From Methanobacteriota archaeon (GTDB lineage: Archaea > Hydrothermarchaeota > Hydrothermarchaeia > Hydrothermarchaeales > JACQPM01): 16,335 bases of DNA. Below are positions 10,087 through 15,992 of this stretch, one piece after another. Both the position numbers and the translations under genes were made by a program. Where the stretch lies: contig JACQPM010000137.1 of assembly GCA_016207475.1 (NCBI GenBank), forward strand, positions 1-16,335, in the 5' to 3' direction. Within the stretch, counting starts at the first letter, position 1. Each line of letters opens with the position of its first letter. The notes under the pieces were generated by a model, which saw only the letters and a list, made by a program, of their open reading frames with translations, had not been told where the DNA came from and made no database searches.

Positions 10087-11079
10087 CTAATCCATACATT
10101 CCCTCAATATCCCAGCCATCTCCAGGACCCTCTCCTCGCCCATCTCCAGGACCTCGAGCCTCTTCAGCTCCACCACCACCCCGGGCCCCAGGAAGCGATC
10201 GTACCTTGGGCAGGGGGTGAGGAAGGTGTAGCCCAGGTCCGTCACCAGCCCCCCCTCCTTGGCCGCCTCTGCGAACCTCCTGGGCTCCTCCAGCCCCAAG
10301 CCCACGCAGACTCCCCTCCTGCCCATGTGGATGGCCCCTGGGACCTCCTCCTTCAATATATCGGAGTACCCCACCAGCCTCCCCACCCTCCTCCTGGCGC
10401 TCCTCAGCTCTTCCACTATCCCGGCACAGGTGACGGGGGAGATCCTGCAGGCCGTGGCCACCTCGGGGGCGCTCCCCAGTAGCTCCTTCCGGTCGGTGGA
10501 GACGAAGCCGCCGGAGACCACGTTTATTATCTCCTGCGGGCCGGTGGAGCAGACGATGGCATCCGCATGCCTCCCATCCGCCAGCCTCTCGTCCCCTATG
10601 GCCCCTGAGGCGTCTTCCACTAGGAAGACGCCTTCTTCCCTGCATATCTTGCCTATCTCCCTCATAGGCTGCTCCGCCATGTAGCCTGCGAAGGAGGTGA
10701 TGAAGAAGGCCTCGGGCCTAACCCTGGAAAAGGCCTCCCGGAGGCCTTCTGGATCTATAGCCCCCAGCTCTGTCCGCAGGGTCTCAACCCGAAGATCGAA
10801 GATATCGGCGTAGGCCCTGAACCCCTTCCAACCCCCCTGGTCAGGGACCAGTATCGGCCCTTCTAGGGCCGCCATGAGTGACATTATGGCGCAGTCCCCG
10901 CTGGCCAGGAGCTTGACGTACCTGTGCCCCGTCGCCCTGCATACGGCCCCCATGGCCTCGTGGATCTCCCGGTGCCTGGGGGTGCATTCCACCTTCGTCC
11001 CCAGGGCCAGCGCCGAGGCGCCCATAGCCTCCCGGGCTTCCGGGGAGGGCTTCCTGTGGGGAAAGGGCCTTGGGACCAT
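10087..11079 (-). CDS. DegT/StrS-like PLP-fold protein lacking the Schiff-base lysine
   Basis: The 330-residue product has the fold-type I aminotransferase plan: a phosphate-binding GDCAIMSLMAAL stretch (61-72), the PLP-nitrogen aspartate in VEDASGAIG (Asp156) and the segment CSTGPQEIINVVSGGFVST (177-195). In DegT/DnrJ/EryC1/StrS enzymes this last segment ends with K-x4-G-E-G-G, the Lys holding PLP. Here the aligned position is Glu183 (codon 10531-10533), and no lysine occurs from 145 through 197. It is therefore unlikely to be a normal transaminase. It may use another chemistry, as His does in the 3-dehydratase ColD, or be a non-catalytic scaffold. The start at 11079 has a weak GGAG site five bases upstream. 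The substrate is unknown. The 5' end diverges from the zinc-ribbon gene; psmB follows on the same strand. Confidence 0.8.
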   Translation of the reverse strand: MVPRPFPHRKPSPEAREAMGASALALGTKVECTPRHREIHEAMGAVCRATGHRYVKLLASGDCAIMSLMAALEGPILVPDQGGWKGFRAYADIFDLRVETLRTELGAIDPEGLREAFSRVRPEAFFITSFAGYMAEQPMREIGKICREEGVFLVEDASGAIGDERLADGRHADAIVCSTGPQEIINVVSGGFVSTDRKELLGSAPEVATACRISPVTCAGIVEELRSARRRVGRLVGYSDILKEEVPGAIHMGRRGVCVGLGLEEPRRFAEAAKEGGLVTDLGYTFLTPCPRYDRFLGPGVVVELKRLEVLEMGEERVLEMAGILRECMD

Positions 11080-11105
11080 CTTTTCTCCGACGAATCCCTA
11101 ACGTC

Positions 11106-11122
11106 AGGAAAAAGTTTATCTA
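11106..11122 (+). promoter_or_regulatory. Promoter of the zinc-ribbon gene
   Basis: The run gaaaaagtttatctacc contains a BRE-like purine stretch and a TATA-like tttatcta centred about 30 bases before ATG 11146. The predicted start lies close to the ATG, which fits a leaderless or nearly leaderless message, and no GGAGG site is present. The same 66-base gap must also hold the start region of the divergent aminotransferase-like gene. Confidence 0.5.
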
Positions 11123-11145
11123 CCACCCTGGCGTGAAGGGCCGTC

Positions 11146-11373
11146 ATGGAAACCTGCGAGAAGTGCGGCAGCGCCGGGAAGATCAGGAAGTTCACCGATG
11201 CAGATGGCGCGGAGGCCAGGATAGGGGTCTACTGCGACCAATGCCTGAGCGGCTACCTCATCGATGTCTACAGCCGTTCCTCCGTGGGCGGTAGGCTCAC
11301 CCCCCTGGAGGAGCGCATCGTGGGATCGACCTTCTGCTGGTGCGGGAACTGCAAGACGGTGGTAAAGCACTAA
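11146..11373 (+). CDS. Small zinc-ribbon protein, function unknown
   Basis: I do not recognise a named family. The 75-residue product has two cysteine pairs, Cys4-x2-Cys7 and Cys30-x2-Cys33, that make one zinc ribbon. A third cluster CWCGNC (Cys64, Cys66, Cys69) near the C-terminus could bind a second metal or redox centre. The middle is mixed charged and hydrophobic and has no membrane segment. The ATG at 11146 follows a TATA-like element at leaderless distance. The gene converges on and overlaps the Mut7-C-like gene by four bases (stop codons at 11370-11373). Small ribbons of this type often act as nucleic-acid-binding or assembly factors; that is inference only. Confidence 0.75.
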   Translation: METCEKCGSAGKIRKFTDADGAEARIGVYCDQCLSGYLIDVYSRSSVGGRLTPLEERIVGSTFCWCGNCKTVVKH

Positions 11374-11828
11374 ATACGCCCCACCATATCCCTTATCCTG
11401 TCCCAGTGGCTCCCGTGCCAGTATACCCGCCCGCAATCCCTGCACTGCCAGAACTCCGGGACCCTATCCAGGACCTCCTCCGGGACCTTCCCCTCTACCG
11501 CTCTCTTATCCGCCCTTCCCACCTCCCCGTTGCAGAGGGGGCATCTGGAGAAGGTCGGCTCCCCATGGAACTCGACCCCAGCCTCCCTCTTCATCTGGCG
11601 CAGCTGGTCCAGGATCTCCCCACTTCTGATCAGGACATACTGCACCCCGGCATTGGCCGCCTTCCGGCAGAGGTCCTCGTCCCTGGAGACAAGGACCCTC
11701 CCCCCCTCCGCTGAGGCCATCTCCAGGATCTCGTCGTCCTCCATCCCAGCCACATATAAAACATCGTAGCCGGAGATCCTAAGCCAGCGGGTCAGACGCC
11801 CAAGCATGGAGTCGGTAATGAGCTTCAT
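11370..11828 (-). CDS. Mut7-C family PIN-like RNase domain protein with C-terminal zinc ribbon
   Basis: The 152-residue product matches the Mut7-C family (PIN-like fold, predicted RNase). The N-terminal hallmark is ITDSMLGRLTRWLRISGYD (4-22). Candidate metal-binding acidic residues are Asp6, Asp31/Asp32 and Asp50/Asp52 (SRDEDL). The C-terminal half has a zinc ribbon, CPLC (96-99) and CRDC (129-132), followed by the family's YWHGSHW ending. A longer open frame exists upstream (to 12380) but runs antisense through the CBS1 gene. ATG 11826-11828 is chosen because family members start just before this motif and a palindromic TATA element lies 26-35 bases before it. The 3' end overlaps the zinc-ribbon gene by four bases. 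Activity is predicted from family, not shown. Confidence 0.88.
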   Translation of the reverse strand: MKLITDSMLGRLTRWLRISGYDVLYVAGMEDDEILEMASAEGGRVLVSRDEDLCRKAANAGVQYVLIRSGEILDQLRQMKREAGVEFHGEPTFSRCPLCNGEVGRADKRAVEGKVPEEVLDRVPEFWQCRDCGRVYWHGSHWDRIRDMVGRI

Positions 11829-11853
11829 AAAAAGTGTTAAGAAGGGGATAAGT

Positions 11854-11863
11854 ATATTAATAT
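11854..11863. promoter_or_regulatory. Palindromic TATA element shared by divergent genes
   Basis: The sequence atattaatat is a perfect palindrome in the 64-base gap between the Mut7-C-like gene (minus, ATG at 11828) and CBS1 (plus, ATG at 11893). Its centre is about 30-34 bases from each start codon, so TBP binding in either direction would give short-leader transcripts of both genes. Neither gene has a good GGAGG site. Confidence 0.5.
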
Positions 11864-11892
11864 CTAGGGATATCAATCCTCTGGCGGGAACC

Positions 11893-12447
11893 ATGGACAC
11901 GGAAGTCAAGGTCAGGGAGGCGATGACCCTCAAGGTGGAGACAGTGACCCCAGAGGTCTCTGTCCTCGATGCCGCCAAGCAGATGGTCAAGAAGAAGATC
12001 GGCTGCATCGTGGTGGTGGAGGACGGGAAGCCCGTGGGGATCGTTACCGAGTGGGACTTCTGCAAGAGTGTCGTTGCCAAGGACAAGAAGCCCAGCCAGG
12101 TCAAGGTCAAGGAGATCATGACCACCTCCCTGAGGACCGTGAGCCCTGAGATGAATCTCACAGAGGCTTCCAAGGTGATGGCCAAGTACAATATAAGGAG
12201 GCTCCCTGTCATAGAGAAGGGCTCGCTGGTAGGCATAATCACCAACAAAGATATCATGGCCATATCCCCGGAGCAGATCGCCATCCTGAAGGAACTCTCC
12301 ACTATGAAGGAGGCGGTTGGTATCGGGAAGGAGGCCCCGGAGCGCGGGACCTGCGAGGTCTGTGGGGAGTACGGCGTCAAGGTATACGATGTAGACGGGG
12401 TCTACGTCTGCGAGAGCTGCAGAGAAGATCGAATGGTGGAGGAGTGA
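11893..12447 (+). CDS. CBS-pair protein with C-terminal zinc ribbon (CBS1)
   Basis: The 184-residue product has two CBS motifs forming one Bateman module (about 6-62 and 72-126; VGIVTEWDF and VGIITNKDI are the ligand-contact ends). A linker then leads to a zinc ribbon (Cys154, Cys157, Cys173, Cys176). CBS pairs bind ATP, AMP, SAM or similar and pass the signal to a partner. The ribbon suggests the partner is RNA, DNA or a protein complex. An in-frame ATG exists at 11806 but would overlap the divergent Mut7-C gene and pass through the shared promoter, so ATG 11893 is chosen. It is first of a five-gene CBS series; its last codons carry the ribosome binding site for CBS2. The ligand is not known. 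Confidence 0.88.
   Translation: MDTEVKVREAMTLKVETVTPEVSVLDAAKQMVKKKIGCIVVVEDGKPVGIVTEWDFCKSVVAKDKKPSQVKVKEIMTTSLRTVSPEMNLTEASKVMAKYNIRRLPVIEKGSLVGIITNKDIMAISPEQIAILKELSTMKEAVGIGKEAPERGTCEVCGEYGVKVYDVDGVYVCESCREDRMVEE
12438..12443 (+). promoter_or_regulatory. Shine-Dalgarno site that sets the TTG start of CBS2
   Basis: The bases ggagga, inside the final codons of CBS1, lie five bases before TTG 12449. The match to the 16S tail and the one-base gap between genes indicate translational coupling and support the TTG start. Confidence 0.7.
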
Positions 12448-12448
12448 C

Positions 12449-13234
12449 TTGAAGGTCGCCCAGGTGATGACCAATCGTCCCCTCACCGTAAGGGAGGACG
12501 ATCTGGCCACGAAGGTGCGGTCCCTATTCAGGAAATCCGACTTCCGTTCCATCCCGGTGGTGGACAGGGAGCGGAGGCTCTTGGGGGTAATCACCAGGAA
12601 GGACATATTGGGCATCACATCCACCAAGTCCAACATCCCGGCCGAGGGGCTCATGTCCATCCCTATCCTCACCCTCACCCCCGCGGAGGATATCCTCACG
12701 GCCATGAGGCGGATGGCCGAGGCGGCCATCTCCACCGTCATGGTGGTGGAGTCCAGTAACAACATGCGGCTGGTGGGGCTGGTGACTGTCCAGGATATAA
12801 TGAACGTCATCATAGAGAAGGGCTTCACACCCAAGAAGAAGATCATAGAAGAGATCATGACCAGGGATGTTGTCACCTGCACCCCCGAGGACCATCTGCC
12901 GAAGGTCTGGACCCGGATGGAGGAGACGGGCTACTCCGGTATACCGGTACTGAAGAAGAACAAGCTCATAGGGATCATCACCCGGAAAGATATATTGAAC
13001 TCGGGATTTGCCAGGATCCAGAGGGAGGACGAGAAGGGGAAGGGGAAGTTCAACACCCCGGTGGAGAAGGTGATGAGGACCCCTGTCATAACCGTCAAGC
13101 CCGAGGACAAGGTGGAGGACGCCGTCAGGATAATGTACGAGAACAACATCGGGCGTATCCCGGTGGTAGCCAACAGCCGCCTCGTAGGTATAGTGGACAG
13201 GAGCGATATCATGCACCAGTACGCGGACAACTGA
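12449..13234 (+). CDS. Four-CBS-domain protein (CBS2)
   Basis: The 261-residue product is composed almost wholly of four CBS motifs, at about 4-56, 67-121, 133-185 and 203-259, forming two Bateman modules. Ligand-side motifs are LLGVITRKDIL, LVGLVTVQDIM, LIGIITRKDIL and LVGIVDRSDIM. There is no attached catalytic or DNA-binding domain and no membrane segment, so it must act through a partner. The start is TTG (12449-12451), read as Met, directly behind a ribosome binding site and one base after the CBS1 stop. The alternative start would be the in-frame ATG six codons on, which would delete part of the first CBS strand. A short charged linker (KGKGK, 196-200) precedes the last CBS motif. Older annotations often call such proteins IMP dehydrogenase-related, but no IMPDH catalytic barrel is present. 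Confidence 0.92.
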   Translation: MKVAQVMTNRPLTVREDDLATKVRSLFRKSDFRSIPVVDRERRLLGVITRKDILGITSTKSNIPAEGLMSIPILTLTPAEDILTAMRRMAEAAISTVMVVESSNNMRLVGLVTVQDIMNVIIEKGFTPKKKIIEEIMTRDVVTCTPEDHLPKVWTRMEETGYSGIPVLKKNKLIGIITRKDILNSGFARIQREDEKGKGKFNTPVEKVMRTPVITVKPEDKVEDAVRIMYENNIGRIPVVANSRLVGIVDRSDIMHQYADN

Positions 13235-13320
13235 GCTCTTCGAAACTTTTATCTTCTTAGGGGTAGAAAGTAATATGGGGGATATTCATTCTCTATCTTG
13301 GCGGAGATAGGCATAGCGAC

Positions 13321-13334
13321 ACAACCTTTAATAA
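13321..13334 (+). promoter_or_regulatory. Candidate promoter of the CBS3-CBS4-CBS5-ligase unit
   Basis: The 160-base gap after CBS2 contains acaacctttaataa, a BRE-like lead and the TATA-like tttaataa (13327-13334). A start near 13355 gives a leader of about 40 bases with the GGAGG site at 13384-13388. A second AT-rich match, acttttatct near 13246, is a weaker alternative. A small hairpin (ctatct 13293-13298 with agatag 13305-13310) lies between them. Confidence 0.5.
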
Positions 13335-13394
13335 GCCATCCTCCCAGAAGTCTATTGCTTCGAGTTCATTCATCGTTGACCTAGGAGGCGTGAG

Positions 13395-14333
13395 ATGCAG
13401 AAGGGATACGTAGATTCTAGGAAACCTCTGGACAAGACGAGCATTACCCAGGCGGGGGACCGAGGGTCCCTGGAGTTCAGCACCAGGCCGGCGGAGTACA
13501 AAGGCTCCATCATGTCCATCGCCAACAAGCCCGTGATCACGGTGCCCCCCACCATGACGGTCAAGGGGGCTGCCGAGACCATGACCAAGTACCGGTTCAG
13601 GAGGCTCCCGGTCACGGACCCAGGGACCAACAAGCTCCTGGGGGTCATAGGCTCCAGCGATATCATAGAGTTCCTGGGGGGCGGTGAGAAGTACCTCCTG
13701 ATAGAGAACAAACACAACGGAAATTTCTTGGCCGCCATCAACGAGTCGGTCAGGGAGATCATGGTCACCGACGTAGTTACCCTGGGAACCGAGGCGAGCA
13801 TAAAGGACGCCATGGAGCTCATGTCCAGCTCCCGTGTCGGCGGGCTGGTAGTAGTGGACGGGGGGCGGCGGGTTGTGGGCATCGTGACCGAGAGGGACTT
13901 CGTCTTCCTCCTGGCCAACAAGGTCGCTGGGAAGAAGGCCGCCGAGTGCATGACCAAAAAGGTGATGACCACCACTCCAGGGATGAACTTGGGAGATGCC
14001 ACCAGGATCATGGTGAGGAACAGCTTCAGGAGGCTCCCGGTGATCTCCCAAGGCTTCCTGACCGGCATCCTGACCACCAGGATGATCATAGAGTACATAG
14101 GGAGGAACCACATCTTCTCCAAGATTGTCAAGAACCGGGTGGAAGAGGTCCTCAAGACCCCTGTGGAGGAGATCATGAAGGCCCAGGTACCAACGGTGGG
14201 TCCAGATACGGACCTGGGGGAGGTCGCCAGGGTAATGGAGGAGAGCGGCACCGGCACCGTCTGCGTGGTGGAGGACCGGAAGCTCCTGGGGATCCTCACG
14301 GAGCGGGACATCCTCAAGGCCCTGAGCACATAA
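13395..14333 (+). CDS. Four-CBS-domain protein with N-terminal extension (CBS3)
   Basis: The 312-residue product carries four CBS motifs (about 37-95, 118-174, 183-238 and 256-311) after a polar 36-residue N-terminal extension. That extension is absent from the neighbouring CBS proteins. Ligand-side motifs include LLGVIGSSDII, VVGIVTERDFV and LLGILTERDIL. In the third CBS the usual acidic end is replaced (GILTTRMII), so that site may not bind nucleotide normally. The start ATG 13395 has a strong aggagg site six bases upstream. This begins a new transcription unit: CBS4 starts 11 bases after its stop, and CBS5 and the RNA ligase follow with two-base gaps. It is predicted to be a cytoplasmic, non-catalytic sensor; the ligand and target are unknown. 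Confidence 0.92.
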   Translation: MQKGYVDSRKPLDKTSITQAGDRGSLEFSTRPAEYKGSIMSIANKPVITVPPTMTVKGAAETMTKYRFRRLPVTDPGTNKLLGVIGSSDIIEFLGGGEKYLLIENKHNGNFLAAINESVREIMVTDVVTLGTEASIKDAMELMSSSRVGGLVVVDGGRRVVGIVTERDFVFLLANKVAGKKAAECMTKKVMTTTPGMNLGDATRIMVRNSFRRLPVISQGFLTGILTTRMIIEYIGRNHIFSKIVKNRVEEVLKTPVEEIMKAQVPTVGPDTDLGEVARVMEESGTGTVCVVEDRKLLGILTERDILKALST

Positions 14334-14344
14334 GGGGGTGGAAG

Positions 14345-15211
14345 ATGCCAAAGGTAGAGGAGTACATGACCGATGAGGTCGTAGCGGCCACCACCAACGA
14401 GACCATATCCCACGTCAGGAACCTCCTCCTGAAGCACAACATAAGCCGGGTCATCGTCCTCCAGGATGGCAAGCCGAGGGGGATGGTGACGAAGAAGGAC
14501 GTCCTCCGGCGCCTGGCTGCTGGGGACGCCCCATGGAAGAGGAGGCCCCTGGACAAGATCACCCTCTCCAGGGTCATGACCCCCGGGCTGATAACCATCC
14601 CCCCCGAGGCCGATGTAAAGGCGGCCGCCAGGCTCATGCTCAAGGAGAACATCTCCTCCCTCCCGGTGGTGGGGTCCAACACCCTCTACGGGATTCTCAC
14701 GAAGACGGACCTCCTGAGGGCCTACCGGGAGCACTACCAGGGGGCCTTCAAGACCCGGGAGCTGATGACCAGGAAGGTGATCACAGCGAACAGGCATCAC
14801 ACCCTGAGCCACATAGCGGCCCTCATGATGGAGAAGGGGATCGGGAGGGTGGTGATCGTGGACGGGCGGAAGCCCATAGGGATCGTGACCGCCAGCGACC
14901 TCTTCTTCGTTAACCTAGAGGACTACAAGAGGGGGATAAGCAAAAAGAGGGTCACATACGTCAGAAAGCCCAAGGTGGCCACCCGGCCCCAATACAGATA
15001 CGTCCAGACCTTCCCCCTCGTCGTTGCGGAAGATTTCATGGCAACGACCCTCATCACCACCACCCAGGCCTCCGACGCCGCCGACGCCTCCGGCGTCATG
15101 CTGGAGGAGGGGATCTCCTCCCTGCCGGTGGTGGCGGAAGATGAGCTCAGGGGGATAATAACCAAGACCGATATCGTCAGGGGGATGTCGAGCCAGAAGA
15201 GAGGGAGGTGA
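14345..15211 (+). CDS. Four-CBS-domain protein with basic linker (CBS4)
   Basis: The 288-residue product has CBS motifs at about 3-57, 73-126, 135-188 and 227-283. Between the third and fourth is a basic, aromatic linker (189-226, with KRGISKKR and KPKVATRPQYRY) that could touch nucleic acid or a partner. A longer open frame runs upstream through CBS3, but ATG 14345 is chosen because the first CBS starts here (MPKVEEYMTDEVV) and gggggtgga precedes it as a ribosome binding site. Ligand-side motifs are PRGMVTKKDVL, LYGILTKTDLL, PIGIVTASDLF and LRGIITKTDIV. The last motif shares 25 identical bases with CBS5. Its stop overlaps the ribosome binding site of CBS5. Confidence 0.92.
   Translation: MPKVEEYMTDEVVAATTNETISHVRNLLLKHNISRVIVLQDGKPRGMVTKKDVLRRLAAGDAPWKRRPLDKITLSRVMTPGLITIPPEADVKAAARLMLKENISSLPVVGSNTLYGILTKTDLLRAYREHYQGAFKTRELMTRKVITANRHHTLSHIAALMMEKGIGRVVIVDGRKPIGIVTASDLFFVNLEDYKRGISKKRVTYVRKPKVATRPQYRYVQTFPLVVAEDFMATTLITTTQASDAADASGVMLEEGISSLPVVAEDELRGIITKTDIVRGMSSQKRGR
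15151..15175 (+). repeat. 25-base direct repeat, copy 1 (second copy 15549-15573)
   Basis: Bases 15151-15175 in CBS4 and 15549-15573 in CBS5 are identical and encode the same residues, GIITKTDI, with the same codons. The flanks also match in protein (MLEEGISSLPVV and MLEKGISSLLVV). This points to duplication of a CBS motif or gene conversion between adjacent genes. Confidence 0.85.
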
Positions 15212-15213
15212 CT

Positions 15214-15990
15214 ATGCGGGTTGAAGAGCTGATGACCCGGGATCTGGTGACGATAGACAAGAACAGAAAGCTCTCAGACGCCCTGACCATGATGGAGAAG
15301 TGCAGGGTCTCGAGGGTGGTAGTCACGAACAGTGGGAAGGCCTGTGGCATCGTGACGGAAAAGGACATAGCAGAGCACCTGGGAACTTCCCGCCACGGCA
15401 AGGCCCTGCCCTCCAGTCTCCACGTCTCCACGGCCATGAGCACCGATCTCATAGCCATAAAGAGTAGCGCAGACGTGAGAGACGGAGTGGAACTGATGCT
15501 GGAGAAAGGGATCTCCTCTCTCCTGGTGGTCAACGGGTCTGAGCCGGTGGGGATAATAACCAAGACCGATATCCTCCGGTGCCTCACGGACTCCGAGACA
15601 CCCCTGGGTGAGATCATGAAGAAGGACCCCCTCACGGTACCGCCCAACAAGCGGATCGTCCATGCCAGGCGCCTGATGCTGGACAACCATGTCAGCAGGC
15701 TGATCGTGGCAGAAGAGGGGGAGGTGGTGGGGGTGGTGACGGAGGGGGATGCCGCCAAGGCCCTCTACGCCTTCAGGAAGACGGCCGACAAGCACCAGTA
15801 CAACAGGGTCAGGAACCTCCTGGTGGGCGACGTGATGACCCAGGACGTCTTCTGCATGGGGACCTCCGACACCGCCGGAGAGGCGGCCAAGGCGATGCTG
15901 GAGAAGCGCTTCTCTGGCATCCCCATAGTGGAGGGCGAGAAGCTGGTGGGCGTAGTCACCAAGACCGATCTCATGAAGCTCCTTCTATAG
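15214..15990 (+). CDS. Four-CBS-domain protein (CBS5)
   Basis: The 258-residue product has CBS motifs at about 2-55, 70-123, 130-184 and 202-258 and little else. A GTG two codons upstream (15208) is in frame but overlaps the CBS4 stop. ATG 15214 is preferred because gggaggtga (15203-15211) sits just before it as a near-perfect ribosome binding site. Ligand-side motifs are ACGIVTEKDIA, PVGIITKTDIL, VVGVVTEGDAA and LVGVVTKTDLM. The second CBS is most like the last CBS of CBS4. The stop at 15988-15990 is two bases before the RNA ligase ATG, so translation of the two is probably coupled. Of the five CBS proteins this is the one closest to the ligase and the first candidate for a direct partner. 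Confidence 0.92.
   Translation: MRVEELMTRDLVTIDKNRKLSDALTMMEKCRVSRVVVTNSGKACGIVTEKDIAEHLGTSRHGKALPSSLHVSTAMSTDLIAIKSSADVRDGVELMLEKGISSLLVVNGSEPVGIITKTDILRCLTDSETPLGEIMKKDPLTVPPNKRIVHARRLMLDNHVSRLIVAEEGEVVGVVTEGDAAKALYAFRKTADKHQYNRVRNLLVGDVMTQDVFCMGTSDTAGEAAKAMLEKRFSGIPIVEGEKLVGVVTKTDLMKLLL
15549..15573 (+). repeat. 25-base direct repeat, copy 2
   Basis: This is the second identical copy of 15151-15175, lying in the second CBS motif of CBS5 and in the same reading frame. The copies are about 400 bases apart. Confidence 0.85.
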
Positions 15991-15992
15991 CC

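Noticed and set aside
11829..12380. N-terminal extension of the Mut7-C-like gene
   Set aside because: The extension is antisense to CBS1 and passes through the shared promoter; family members begin just before the MLGRL motif, which fits ATG 11828.
12449..13234. IMP dehydrogenase annotation for the CBS proteins
   Set aside because: Only the CBS part is shared with IMPDH; the catalytic barrel and active-site Cys loop are absent from all five proteins.
13271..13310. Short 11-codon frame (MGDIHSLSWRR) upstream of CBS3
   Set aside because: It has no ribosome binding site, lies before the better candidate promoter at 13327-13334, and overlaps a small hairpin. There is no evidence that it is translated.
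13370..14812. 480-codon open frame on the minus strand
   Set aside because: It lies fully opposite CBS3 and the start of CBS4, which show clear CBS domains and ribosome binding sites. High GC at third positions leaves the opposite strand free of stops, and the translation looks low-complexity.
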